DNA of 28,084 nt from JAEHDI01 sp035455185 (GTDB lineage Bacteria; Acidobacteriota; Terriglobia; Bryobacterales; Bryobacteraceae): positions 1 to 28,084 of the forward strand of contig DATIFQ010000025.1 in assembly GCA_035455185.1 (NCBI GenBank). Direction: 5' to 3'. Made by a program: the position numbers and the translations under genes. Of this stretch, positions 1 to 8,205 are shown one piece after another. The notes under the pieces were generated by a model. That model saw nothing but the letters and a program-made list of their open reading frames with translations, was not told the DNA's origin and did not search any database. Position 1 is the stretch's first letter, and each line of letters opens with the position of its first letter.

Positions 1-1
1 C

Positions 2-1039
2 ACAATGGCCGCCCTCTGGCCTCTTGCCGAAGCAGCGCGCTTTGCTGGTATCGACCTCTACACCGACCGCTACCGGTCTCTCTACGACGCCCCGCTGGCC
101 CTTGCGCTCCCGAACGGCGAGCCGCCCGGGTTCAACGACAGCGCGGGCGGCAACGTCGCGGGTTACGCCCCGCTGTACGAGATCGCTTACGCGCGTTATC
201 GGGTTTCCGCGTACGGAGCGCTCGTATCCCGCACTCAGAGGGACTCCGTCCAGGCGCTTCTGTGCGGCGAAGAAACCGCTTCGACGGGTCCGATGATCCC
301 GGAGCGGAGCGCGTTGCTGCCGTCGGCCGGTTTTGCGATGCTTCGATCATCCGCCATGACCGTTGCCGTGCGGTTCGGCCGGCACGGCGGCGGCCACGGT
401 CACCCCGACAAACTGAACATCGTTACGTTCGCCGGCGGCCGCGTGTTCGGTCTCGATCCGGGATCGATCAACTACGGCGTCCCGCTGCATCGCGAGTGGT
501 ACCGCAGCACCATCGCGCACAACACGGTCGGCGCGGACGGCCAGATCCAGGCTTCCGCCGACGGGCGCCACGAGGCATGGGAGACCGGCGGGGGGATCAC
601 ACGGTTCACGGCGATCGCGGACAAGGTGTACCCCGGGGTGACTCTGCGCCGGTCGCTCGCGCTGTACGGAAGCCGGCTCGACGATCGTTTCGAATGCCTG
701 GCCGGCGCGGAGCACGACTATGACTGGGCATTCCACGCGCCGGGACAGCTCCGCGTGTCGGTGAAATTGAGCGAGCGCCGTGGCGCTCTCGGCGCTGAAA
801 ACGGCTACCAGCACATCCGCGGCGTCTCGGAGGGACGGCCGGACGGAGATTGGACTGCGCGTTGGGAATCCGGAGATGCGGTGCTGACGCTGCGATTTCG
901 CACTGCCTCCGGCACTATGGTTTTCACAGGCGCCGCTCCGGGCCGGAACCCTGCGGAGCTGGTTCCGATGCTGGTTGTCCGCCGGCGGGCCGCCAACACC
1001 GTTTTCGAGGTGACTCACGAGATCTCGGCGCGCTCGTAG
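2..1039 (+). CDS. Heparinase II/III-family polysaccharide lyase, C-terminal part (5' partial)
   Basis: This is the C-terminal 345 or so residues of a heparinase II/III-like lyase. The frame is open to the window edge, so the true start probably lies upstream; family members usually have 600 or more residues. Counting from the ATG at base 5, the family signature is clear. A Gly/His-rich HGGGHGHPDKLN block (127-138) is followed by GLDPGSINYG (149-158) and then WYRSTIAHNTVGADGQ (165-180), matching the H-x-DK, D-P-G and T-x-AHNT motifs of the family. These enzymes cleave acidic polysaccharides (glycosaminoglycans, alginate-type uronans) by beta-elimination. The substrate cannot be read here. No signal peptide is visible because the N-terminus is missing. 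It converges with the CpaE-like gene, whose stop is 10 bases away. It may belong to the glycan-degradation theme of the window, although it is separated from that cluster. Confidence 0.8.
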   Translation, partial: TMAALWPLAEAARFAGIDLYTDRYRSLYDAPLALALPNGEPPGFNDSAGGNVAGYAPLYEIAYARYRVSAYGALVSRTQRDSVQALLCGEETASTGPMIPERSALLPSAGFAMLRSSAMTVAVRFGRHGGGHGHPDKLNIVTFAGGRVFGLDPGSINYGVPLHREWYRSTIAHNTVGADGQIQASADGRHEAWETGGGITRFTAIADKVYPGVTLRRSLALYGSRLDDRFECLAGAEHDYDWAFHAPGQLRVSVKLSERRGALGAENGYQHIRGVSEGRPDGDWTARWESGDAVLTLRFRTASGTMVFTGAAPGRNPAELVPMLVVRRRAANTVFEVTHEISARS

Positions 1040-1048
1040 CCGGTCCGC

Positions 1049-2257
1049 CTAATCTCCGCTTTTCTTCGCCGCGTGCGAGAGGGAATAGCGCGCCGGCAGC
1101 AGGGAAAAGTACTCGACGAACCTGTTCTTCGACTCGGTTCCGATTTGCCTCTTCACCAGGATACCTTCGGCCATGTTCCGGAAATGGCGGCCAAGCTCAG
1201 TCGACGGGTCGACGCACTTCCCCGCCGCCAGAGCATGGTGAGCGCCGGCATAGTCGTTCGGGAAGATCAGATTGACGCTGTGGCCCAACAGTTCTTCGAC
1301 TTCCTCCGGTCCGATGATCGCCCGCTTGTGTGTTCGGTTCAGCACCAGCGAAACTCTCTCCTCGAGTTCCAGCGTTCGCAGGTAACTGAGCTTCTCCCGT
1401 GCGAGATGCAACGACGGCAGTTCCTGGGTGCATACCAGAAAGATGCGCTTTGACTCGTGCATCAGGTCAATCGAGTACTTCTCCATGTTGCCCGACAGGT
1501 CGACGCAGATCGCTTTGTAGTGCCGCCGGGCGAAGTCCATCAGCGCGCGGCTCTGCACCGGCTCGATGCGGAACCCCGGATTCAGTTTCCCAGACGTCAG
1601 CACGTCCAGCCGCCCAAAGGACGAGACCACTTGCCGCCAGAGACTTTCGTCCAGATTCGCCGAGCTTTCCGCGGCGTGCACCAGCGAGTAGGGGGAATCC
1701 AGCTTCAGCATGAAGCCGATCAGCCCGGAGTTCAGGTCGAAGTCCGCGATCAGGACCCTGCCATCCTGGACTGTCGCCATCGCGGCACTTACGTTGAGCG
1801 CCACCGTCGACGTGCCCACGCCGGGTTTCGACGGCAGAAACGTGAACACGAGGTCGGTCGACTCCACCGGCGGCGGCATACGCTCAGCGATCTCCCTGAC
1901 CCGCGCCAACGCCTCGCGCAACGCCGGCGTCGAGAACGGCGGGTACAGGAACTCGCGGACTCCCGTGCGCATCAACTCGAGAAGCACTGCCGGCTCGCAA
2001 CTCGTGTGCAACGCCACCGTCTGCAAGCCCGGGCCATACTTCTCAAGGTGCCGTGCCGCCGTCATCGCTTCCGACAGAGAGCCGGCGCTCAGGAACACAA
2101 CTTGTGGAGCGAATGCGCGAATCGCCCGCGACAGCTCCAGATCGGTCGGATAGCGTTCCAGCTTTCGAACGACGTTTATGACACCCAGCGCGGCCAGAGC
2201 AGCCCGGAGTTGTTCTTCCAGTCCCGGCTGAGGGCAGATCAGTATTGCCCGCAGAAT
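1049..2257 (-). CDS. CpaE/MinD-like ATPase with N-terminal atypical receiver domain
   Basis: This is a P-loop ATPase of the CpaE branch of the MinD/ParA family. Those proteins position or license type IVc (Tad) pili and similar machines at the inner membrane, but no tad gene lies nearby. With the start used here (ATT at 2257, 402 residues), residues 1-125 form a receiver-like fold. The phosphoacceptor Asp is not present (APQVVFLSAG, where PDxxxxD is expected), as in CpaE pseudo-receivers. The deviant Walker A is SKPGVGTSTVA near 143-153, and the Walker A' strand VLIADFDLNSG is near 168-178. The first ATG/GTG/TTG start in frame is GTG 2098. It would delete the first half of the receiver (beta1 RAILICP and helix 1), which is encoded in the open frame upstream. 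A GGAGG lies 6 bases before the ATT. CTG 2254 is the alternative start. truB lies upstream on the same strand. Confidence 0.78.
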   Translation of the reverse strand: MLRAILICPQPGLEEQLRAALAALGVINVVRKLERYPTDLELSRAIRAFAPQVVFLSAGSLSEAMTAARHLEKYGPGLQTVALHTSCEPAVLLELMRTGVREFLYPPFSTPALREALARVREIAERMPPPVESTDLVFTFLPSKPGVGTSTVALNVSAAMATVQDGRVLIADFDLNSGLIGFMLKLDSPYSLVHAAESSANLDESLWRQVVSSFGRLDVLTSGKLNPGFRIEPVQSRALMDFARRHYKAICVDLSGNMEKYSIDLMHESKRIFLVCTQELPSLHLAREKLSYLRTLELEERVSLVLNRTHKRAIIGPEEVEELLGHSVNLIFPNDYAGAHHALAAGKCVDPSTELGRHFRNMAEGILVKRQIGTESKNRFVEYFSLLPARYSLSHAAKKSGD

Positions 2258-2263
2258 AGTGAC

Positions 2264-2268
2264 CCTCC
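2264..2268 (-). promoter_or_regulatory. Shine-Dalgarno GGAGG that points to an ATT (or CTG) start
   Basis: On the minus strand GGAGG is followed by GTCACT and then ATT CTG CGG. The spacing is 6 bases to ATT and 9 to CTG. It is the only strong ribosome-binding site near the beginning of the CpaE-like reading frame; an in-frame TGA at 2275-2273 limits the frame upstream. It therefore supports initiation at a non-standard codon, as known for infC (ATT). Confidence 0.55.
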
Positions 2269-2359
2269 AGCCTCAGCCTAGGGTGTTCCGGCCGCGACGC
2301 CAATCAAGGGATTCACCCAGACACGGTTCATAAACACCTTAGGCTCGGGGGATACTACC

Positions 2360-3259
2360 TCACAGCACCACGCACGGATGATACAGATTCGGCAACCGGA
2401 CCTCGCCGATCGCCACAAGTTCGCCCTCCTGCGTCACCGCCTTTACGTACTTCGTTACTGTGCGTGTCCGGAACGGCGACACCCGAAAGTCCCTTCCCTG
2501 CCGGATCTGCCCGGCTGTCAGCCTGTCCACAATCTCGCACGGAAACTCCGGCAACAGTTGCGCCGCTGGGACCAGCGCTTCGCCGAGCCGCTTTTCCGCT
2601 GACAGCGCCGCCAGTTCGTCGATTGTTCGCGCATGCTGAAGCGAGAATTCGCCCGACACCGTCCGCCGCAAGCCCTCCAGAAATGCACCGCACCCGAGAA
2701 TTTCCCCCAGATCATGAGCCATGCTCCGCATGTAGGTCCCGGCCGAGCACTCCACTACCACCCTCGCCCGGCTTCCGTCGACTCCGGCAAGCTCGATGTT
2801 CCGGATGGTTACTTCCACCGGCTTCAGATTAACCGGCAAGTTTTTGCGCGCCAGTTGGTACGCCGGTGTTCCGCCGATTTTCTTCGCCGAGATCGGTGGC
2901 GGCGTCTGGTGGATGAGGCCGCGAAAGGAGTTGAGCGCCTCCTCCAGCCGCACGCGATTGATCTCCGGTTCGGTTTTTGGGGAAGTCGGCTTCCCGTCGC
3001 GATCGTAGGTGTCCGTCGAGTAGCCGAAACGGATGACGGCGTCGTAGGTCTTATCGCCACGCATGTAGAACTGAGCAAGCCGCGTCGCCCGGCCGATCAC
3101 GAGCGGCAGCACTCCGGTGGCCATCGGGTCCAGCGTGCCAAGATGCCCAACCCTACGCGTGTCCGCCAGCCGGCGCATTTTGTTCACCGCGTCGTGCGAA
3201 GTCCAGCCTTCCGGTTTGTCTGCGACGATCACTCCGTCCATCAGCCTCAACTGTAGCAT
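2360..3259 (-). CDS. truB: tRNA pseudouridine(55) synthase TruB
   Basis: TruB converts U55 of the T-psi-C arm of tRNAs to pseudouridine in the cytoplasm. The 299-residue length is normal. The N-terminus has the family opening MDGVIVADKPEGWTSHDAV (7-25). The catalytic motif VGHLGTLDPMATGVLPL (37-53) carries the nucleophilic Asp44. The CSAGTYMRSMAHDLG segment and a C-terminal TruB_C/PUA-like tail also match. The ATG at 3259 is preceded by GGAG at about 8 bases; a second ATG six codons downstream matches the family N-terminus equally well. The gene diverges from the ABC exporter at 3308. In many bacteria truB sits with rbfA/infB, but here it is followed on the same strand by the CpaE-like gene. 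Confidence 0.96.
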   Translation of the reverse strand: MLQLRLMDGVIVADKPEGWTSHDAVNKMRRLADTRRVGHLGTLDPMATGVLPLVIGRATRLAQFYMRGDKTYDAVIRFGYSTDTYDRDGKPTSPKTEPEINRVRLEEALNSFRGLIHQTPPPISAKKIGGTPAYQLARKNLPVNLKPVEVTIRNIELAGVDGSRARVVVECSAGTYMRSMAHDLGEILGCGAFLEGLRRTVSGEFSLQHARTIDELAALSAEKRLGEALVPAAQLLPEFPCEIVDRLTAGQIRQGRDFRVSPFRTRTVTKYVKAVTQEGELVAIGEVRLPNLYHPCVVL

Positions 3260-3307
3260 TGCGCTTTCTCCGCGAAGCCCGGCGGCCCATGCTGTACACT
3301 GGACAGA

Positions 3308-5134
3308 GTGGAAGAGGAGGTACTGGGTAAGGCTTACGACGGACGCCTGATGCGGCGGCTGGTCAAGTATATGCGCCCCTATAAGGGCGTTGTCTTCCTG
3401 TCACTTCTCTTCCTGCTCCTGCACTCCGTCCTTCAGATCCTCGGTCCCCTGTTGACCAAGGTCGCCGTCGACCGTTACCTCGCACCCACTCCGGGCAGCC
3501 TGCCGGCGCCCTTCGAGAGCTATCTCTCCGCCGACCCCTGGACCGGGATCACTCAGATCTCCGTCCTCTACCTTCTGGTCGTCCTCGGCACGCTGGTCGC
3601 TCAGTTTCTGGAAACCGTTCTGATGCAGTGGACCGGCCAGTGCGCGATGTTCGATCTCCGCCGCGAGTTGATGACCAGGCTCCAGCAGCTCGACATCGCC
3701 TACTTTGACCGCAACCCCGTCGGCCGCCTTGTCACCCGCGTCACCACCGACGTGGACGTTCTCAACGAGCTGTTCGCCTCCGGGTTGGTCACCATTCTCG
3801 GCGACCTGTTGATGCTCAGCTTTGTCGCCGTCGCCATGTTCAAGCTGAGCCCGGCGTTGACGCTCGTGCTGCTCGGGGTCATGCCGCTTGTGGTGCTGGT
3901 CACGGCCGTTTTCCGCCGCACCATTACGAAGGCGTACCGGCAGGTTCGTATCGCCATTGCCAGAATCAACGCCTACCTCCAGGAGCACGTCAACGGCATC
4001 TCCGTATTACAGCTCTTCAATCGCGAGAAGAAGAGCGGCGAAGAGTTCGAGAGCATCAACCGGACTCACATGGACGCCTTCAAGGACGCCATCCTCGCCC
4101 ATGGATGGTTCTACCCGGTCGTTGAGTTCCTGGGGATGTTGGCGCTGGCCATGCTGCTCGCCTACTCGGGCTACAAAGTGGAATCCGGCGAACTGACCCT
4201 CGGCATCATGGTCGCCTTCTTCCAATACGGATTGCGCTTCTTTCGGCCAATCCAAGATTTGAGCGAAAAGTACAACATCCTCCAATCGGCGATGGCCGCT
4301 TCCGAGCGCGTGTTCAAGCTGCTTGATACGCCCGTCCGGATCGCTGTTCCGCCGGCGCCAAAGCCGTTCCCCACCGGCCAGGTGCGCATTGAGTTCGATG
4401 GAGTCTGGTTCGCCTACAAGGAGGAGGACTGGGTACTGCGCGACGTAAGCTTCACCGTCGAGCCCGGCGAGACTGTAGCCGTCGTCGGGCACACCGGAGC
4501 CGGGAAGACGACGCTGATCAACTTGCTGCTGAGGTTCTATGATGTGCAGCGTGGGGCCATCCGCATTGGCGGCGTCGATGTCCGGGAATGCGATCCCCAT
4601 GACCTCCGCCACCACTTCGGCTTCGTTTTGCAGGACCCCTATCTGTTCAGCGGAACCATCGAGGACAATATCCGGCTCGGCACGGGCGGCATCACACGCG
4701 ACGATCTTGAGGAAGCGGCCGAACAGGTCAACCTGATCGAGTTTATCCGATCGCTCCCCGACGGATTCACACAGCCGGTCCGCGAGCGCGGCTCCGGCCT
4801 CTCCACCGGCCAGAAGCAGCTCATCAATTTCGCCCGCGCACTCGCTCACAATCCGCAGTGCCTGGTGCTTGACGAAGCGACTTCCAGCGTCGATACCGAA
4901 ACGGAGATCAAAGTGCGCGAAGCCCTCTCCAGAATGGTGGAGGGCCGCACTTCAATCATCATTGCCCACCGCCTGTCCACCATCCAGCGTGCCGACCGCA
5001 TCCTCGTGATGCACAAGGGCCGCCTCCGTGAGACCGGCACGCACCAGCAGCTTCTTGCGCTCAAGGGGATCTACTGGCACCTCTACCAGCTTCAGTACAA
5101 GGATCAGGAGATCCGCGAGCCGAAAGCGGTCTAG
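3308..5134 (+). CDS. ABC exporter half-transporter (MsbA/MdlB/BmrA type)
   Basis: This is a fused membrane and ATPase half-transporter of 608 residues, expected to work as a homodimer (or with another half) in the inner membrane and export a hydrophobic or lipid-like substrate. Six membrane segments are visible in the first 330 residues (about 28-48, 83-105, 160-178, 183-203, 266-290 and 295-315). The nucleotide-binding domain has Walker A GHTGAGKTT near 393-401, a Q-loop (VLQDPYLF), signature LSTGQ (498-502, with Thr replacing the usual second Gly of LSGGQ), Walker B LVLDE (519-523) and the switch His554. The start is a GTG at 3308; the next in-frame ATG (3350) would remove 14 residues and no membrane segment. 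Substrate specificity cannot be inferred. The stop codon lies inside a 12-base tandem duplication. Confidence 0.93.
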   Translation: MEEEVLGKAYDGRLMRRLVKYMRPYKGVVFLSLLFLLLHSVLQILGPLLTKVAVDRYLAPTPGSLPAPFESYLSADPWTGITQISVLYLLVVLGTLVAQFLETVLMQWTGQCAMFDLRRELMTRLQQLDIAYFDRNPVGRLVTRVTTDVDVLNELFASGLVTILGDLLMLSFVAVAMFKLSPALTLVLLGVMPLVVLVTAVFRRTITKAYRQVRIAIARINAYLQEHVNGISVLQLFNREKKSGEEFESINRTHMDAFKDAILAHGWFYPVVEFLGMLALAMLLAYSGYKVESGELTLGIMVAFFQYGLRFFRPIQDLSEKYNILQSAMAASERVFKLLDTPVRIAVPPAPKPFPTGQVRIEFDGVWFAYKEEDWVLRDVSFTVEPGETVAVVGHTGAGKTTLINLLLRFYDVQRGAIRIGGVDVRECDPHDLRHHFGFVLQDPYLFSGTIEDNIRLGTGGITRDDLEEAAEQVNLIEFIRSLPDGFTQPVRERGSGLSTGQKQLINFARALAHNPQCLVLDEATSSVDTETEIKVREALSRMVEGRTSIIIAHRLSTIQRADRILVMHKGRLRETGTHQQLLALKGIYWHLYQLQYKDQEIREPKAV

Positions 5135-5149
5135 CCCAGGGTCTAGCCC
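5128..5149 (+). repeat. 12-base-period tandem duplication containing the stop codon
   Basis: GGTCTAGCCC occurs at 5128-5137 and again at 5140-5149. Because the period is 12, the second copy repeats the TAG stop in the same frame as the ABC exporter and gives two stops four codons apart. It looks like a simple slippage duplication. Confidence 0.6.
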
Positions 5150-5253
5150 GGATTCCGTCGTTCGAGCGGCTGGGCCTTACGCCGCGTCCAAACCCGGCGC
5201 TTCGGGCCGGAGAGTGACCTGATGGACCGCTCACACGCCGTTGCCCCGCGCGG

Positions 5254-5757
5254 CTATAGCGCCCTGCTGCCGGCATCGAATGCCCGCTCGAGGAACGCCG
5301 CCGCCAGACATGTCTCCATATCTGTGATCAGGTCGAGGGTGCGCCGGTCCGATGTCGCCCACCGGATCGTCGCCACCGAAGGCCGTTCGGCGATTTGCAG
5401 GAGGTCATCCTGCGGTTGTTCGCCAGCCGCCCTGCATACGTCCTCCAGCGCCGCTTGCGCCATCTCCAGAGCGTGCTGGTCCGCCTCCAGATTGATACCG
5501 CTCACCATCACCAGCGTTGACAGTAATTGGTCTTTATTGATGAAGCTTGCCATCGCCCAGGACAGGTGCTCCGAGGTCCATTGCAGTTCCACCTCGCCAA
5601 CGCCTTTCATCGGCAGCTTCAGATTAAAGTTGCCGCCGTGGCTGTCTAGCACTGACATCAGGTACGTGACCGCGTTCCGTGCCAGCTTGCTCGAATCGAA
5701 ATTCTGCTTGCTCGCGCAGTGACCGAAGGCTGAAATTGTGAACCCATGTATGGTCAT
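5254..5757 (-). CDS. Hypothetical protein, 167 residues
   Basis: I do not recognise this protein. The reading frame is favoured over the overlapping opposite-strand frame for two reasons. Its ATG (5757) is preceded by GGAG at 5 to 6 bases, and its composition looks like a soluble globular protein, while the other frame is rich in Arg, Ser and Cys. The N-terminal half contains alternating beta-like stretches (GGNFNLKLPMKGVGEVELQW, about 41-60). The middle is helical (ADQHALEMAQAALEDVCRAA). No signal peptide or membrane segment is seen. The N-terminus MTIHGFTISAFGH would suit an intracellular protein. It is divergent from ribBA, with about 100 bases between the two starts, and convergent with the ABC exporter. 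Confidence 0.6.
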   Translation of the reverse strand: MTIHGFTISAFGHCASKQNFDSSKLARNAVTYLMSVLDSHGGNFNLKLPMKGVGEVELQWTSEHLSWAMASFINKDQLLSTLVMVSGINLEADQHALEMAQAALEDVCRAAGEQPQDDLLQIAERPSVATIRWATSDRRTLDLITDMETCLAAAFLERAFDAGSRAL

Positions 5758-5861
5758 CGTCTCTCCGGCCGCCGGATGCCTCGGCGCGGCCCGGCGGTTG
5801 CACGTCCCGCGCTATTGTACCGCTTTACCGCCGCCGCCGTTCCCCCGTAAGATGACTATGG

Positions 5862-6995
5862 ATGCCTTTCTGTTCTATCCTCGAGGCCATTGAGGAAATC
5901 CGCGCCGGCCGCATGCTTGTGGTCGTCGATGATGAAGACCGCGAAAACGAGGGTGATCTGACCATCGCCGCGGGCATGGTTACCCCAGAGATCATCAACT
6001 TCATGGCGACCTGGGGCCGCGGTCTGATCTGCCTCGCCCTCGACGCCGAGCGCTCCGATTTCCTCCAGTTGCCGCCCATCTCGCCCCGAAACACCTCCCG
6101 CTTCGGTACAGCCTTCTGCGAGTCGATCGATGCTCGCGAGGGCGTTACCACCGGCATCTCCGCAGCCGACCGCGCCCTCACCATCCGTGTCGCCGTCGAC
6201 CCGGCCACCAAGCCGCGAGATCTGGCCCGTCCGGGACACGTCTTTCCGCTGCGCGCCCGCGAGGGGGGCGTTCTCGTTCGCGCCGGCCAGACCGAAGCAG
6301 CCGTCGACCTCGCGCGCCTCGCCGGCCTCACTCCCGCCGGCGTGATCTGCGAAATCATGAACGACGACGGCAGCATGGCCCGAGTGCCCCAGCTCGAGGA
6401 ATTCTGCCGCCGCCACGGGCTGAAGATGATTTCGGTGGCCAACCTCATTCGTTACCGCCTCGAGACCGAGCGCCTCGTGCGGCGTGTGGCGGAGGGCTGC
6501 CTGGAGACGGAGTTCGGCCCATTCCGCACGATTGCTTACGCGAGTTCCATCGACCCCGAAATGCACCTGGCGCTCGTGCATGGTGATGTCGCCGGCACAG
6601 AACGGGTGCTTGTCCGAATGCAAGCCCGTTGCGTCTACGGCGACGTTTTCGGCTCGACCCAGTGCGACTGTCACCGGCTCGTGCACACCTCACTCGCCCG
6701 CATCGCCAGGGAAGAGGGTGGCGTTCTCGTCTATCTGCATCACACAGGCCTCGGAATCCGGATCGACAAGGACCCGGACGGCCGCGGCCGCCTCTCCTGC
6801 CACGACCGCGACTTCATGCACTACAAGACCGCGGACGGCCAGCGCCAGCTCCAGTATGAGAGCGGCCTCGGCGCACAGATTCTGTCCGACCTCGGCCTGC
6901 ACACCATCCGCCTGCTGACCAACCACCCGCGCAAGATCGTTGGACTGGAAGCTTTCGGCATTGAGCTGGTCGAGCAGGTCCCAGTGGCCCTATAA
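5862..6995 (+). CDS. ribBA: RibBA-type riboflavin biosynthesis protein with altered active-site residues
   Basis: The fusion has a DHBP synthase half (residues 1-205, ribulose 5-phosphate to dihydroxybutanone phosphate plus formate) and a GTP cyclohydrolase II-like half (215-377). The first half is highly conserved: DDEDRENEGDL (23-33), GRGLIC (52-57), REGVTTGISAADR (92-104), RPGHVFPLRA (123-132) and NDDGSMAR (167-174). However, the His that binds metal in E. coli RibB (H153, motif GHTEA) is Gln143 here. In the second half the zinc cysteines are kept (C257, C268, C270, with the same spacing as E. coli C54, C65, C67). The RQEGRxIG loop reads HHTGLGIR (293-300). Residues aligned with catalytic Asp126 and Arg128 of E. 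coli RibA are Leu330 and Tyr332. The second domain may thus be inactive or changed, as in RibBX-type proteins. No FMN riboswitch is visible in the roughly 100-base upstream gap. Confidence 0.88.
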   Translation: MPFCSILEAIEEIRAGRMLVVVDDEDRENEGDLTIAAGMVTPEIINFMATWGRGLICLALDAERSDFLQLPPISPRNTSRFGTAFCESIDAREGVTTGISAADRALTIRVAVDPATKPRDLARPGHVFPLRAREGGVLVRAGQTEAAVDLARLAGLTPAGVICEIMNDDGSMARVPQLEEFCRRHGLKMISVANLIRYRLETERLVRRVAEGCLETEFGPFRTIAYASSIDPEMHLALVHGDVAGTERVLVRMQARCVYGDVFGSTQCDCHRLVHTSLARIAREEGGVLVYLHHTGLGIRIDKDPDGRGRLSCHDRDFMHYKTADGQRQLQYESGLGAQILSDLGLHTIRLLTNHPRKIVGLEAFGIELVEQVPVAL

Positions 6996-7031
6996 TAAAG
7001 AAACTAGCCTCGCCGGGCGACGTATGTGACT

Positions 7032-7038
7032 AAGGAGG
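7032..7038 (+). promoter_or_regulatory. Shine-Dalgarno AAGGAGG fixing the start at 7047
   Basis: A full AAGGAGG lies 8 bases before ATG 7047. It sits inside the longer open frame that begins at GTG 7026, so the GTG cannot be the start served by this site. The ATG also places a signal peptide at the very N-terminus. Confidence 0.75.
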
Positions 7039-7046
7039 GAGCGCTC

Positions 7047-8171
7047 ATGCGTTCTTCTACCGGAAGCGCCCTGATTCTGTTGCTCGCCGTGGCAATCGTC
7101 CCGGCAGCCGACACTAACCTGATGAACCTTGTCATGCCGGACGCGCGGATGATTTCCGGCTTCAACATCGAGCGCGCCAAGGCATCGCCGTTCGGGCAGT
7201 TCCTCCTGTCGCAGATGGCTGCGTCCGACCCGGACTTCGAAAAGTTTGTCGCCGCGACCGGCTTTGATCCCCGCCGGGATTTGCACGAGATGCTATTCGC
7301 CTCCGCCGGCACGCCCGATAGTGCTCACGCCATCGTCCTCGTCCGGGGCTTGTTCGACTCACCGAGGATCGAGGCGATGGCCAAACTGAACGGCGCCATT
7401 ATCCGGGCCTACAAGGGTGTGGCGGTCATGCACGGGACCCAGCGCGGCGGTCCGTGGTCGTTCAACATGGGCGCCACGAAAGCCGACGGGGCATTCGCGT
7501 TTCTCGACAACACCACCGCCGTACTCGGCGACGCTCGGAGTCTCCATTCCGTCATCGATCGCCGCGTCGGCGGCCGGGGCCTGAATCCGAGACTCGCCGC
7601 CCGCGCCCAGCAGTTGAGCGAACAGTACGACATCTGGGGCGTCTCCATGATGCCTGTGTCCGAGTGGGCCTCCAAGGTTCCCGATGAGAACGTGAGCGGA
7701 GTTATGCAGGGCGACGCGCTCCGGTCCATCGAACAGTCAAGCGGTGGCATCCGTTTTGGCAAGGTAATTGAAATCTCGGGTGAGGCGATCACCCGCTCCG
7801 AAAAGGACGCGACCGCGCTCGCCGACGTCATCCGCTTCCTCACTGGCCTGCTTCAGTTGAATCAGAAGGACGCCAGGATCACGGGACCTGCAAAGCTCCT
7901 CCAGTCGCTCGACCTCCGCACAGAAGGTAACGTAATGAAGCTGTCGTTGCTCGTGCCGGAAGCCGAACTCGAGAAATTCATCCTCGAAGCGAAAGCCCAG
8001 GCGCAAAAGACCGCCGCCGCCCGCAAAACACGGGCTCCATCCGGGACACTAGCCCCATCCGCGACACAGCCGTCATCCGGAATGCAGCCACCACCGCGGC
8101 GCCCCGCCCCTGCCGCCCAGTCCGGCGGCCTCACCATCCACTCCTCAGAAGGCACAATCCAGATCAAGTAG
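7047..8171 (+). CDS. Secreted protein of unknown function with Pro/Ala-rich C-terminal tail
   Basis: The predicted product has 374 residues and no function that I can assign. It begins with a signal peptide (MRSSTGSALILLLAVAIVPAAD, cleavage near 20-21), so it should be exported. The mature part (about 22-310) is an alpha/beta protein with segments such as MPDARMISGFNIERAKASPF and LMNLVMPDAR. That resembles the repeated two-lobed 'uncharacterised periplasmic' proteins often found in Acidobacteria, which is only an impression. The last 70 residues are low in complexity: an Ala/Lys-rich helix, then a Pro/Ser/Ala/Gln linker containing three imperfect 6-residue repeats, and finally a short beta-like end, LTIHSSEGTIQIK. 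It follows ribBA on the same strand by about 50 bases but has its own strong ribosome-binding site. Confidence 0.72.
   Translation: MRSSTGSALILLLAVAIVPAADTNLMNLVMPDARMISGFNIERAKASPFGQFLLSQMAASDPDFEKFVAATGFDPRRDLHEMLFASAGTPDSAHAIVLVRGLFDSPRIEAMAKLNGAIIRAYKGVAVMHGTQRGGPWSFNMGATKADGAFAFLDNTTAVLGDARSLHSVIDRRVGGRGLNPRLAARAQQLSEQYDIWGVSMMPVSEWASKVPDENVSGVMQGDALRSIEQSSGGIRFGKVIEISGEAITRSEKDATALADVIRFLTGLLQLNQKDARITGPAKLLQSLDLRTEGNVMKLSLLVPEAELEKFILEAKAQAQKTAAARKTRAPSGTLAPSATQPSSGMQPPPRRPAPAAQSGGLTIHSSEGTIQIK
8037..8090 (+). repeat. Three imperfect 18-base tandem repeats in the Pro-rich tail
   Basis: Three consecutive 18-base units (8037-8054, 8055-8072, 8073-8090) share a CATCCGGRACAC-like core. 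They encode PSGTLA, PSATQP and SSGMQP. The repeat keeps the reading frame, so copy number could vary without breaking the gene. Confidence 0.5.
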
Positions 8172-8205
8172 CACTCCCACGTTGGTTTTAGGAGCCACGG
8201 CGGTC

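Noticed and set aside
5222..5722. Plus-strand frame of about 166 codons opposite the unknown 167-residue protein
   Set aside because: Its composition (Arg/Ser/Cys-rich) is that of a shadow frame; the minus frame has a ribosome-binding site and normal composition.
5758..5861. Possible FMN riboswitch before ribBA
   Set aside because: The gap is only about 100 bases and shows none of the conserved RFN-element helices.
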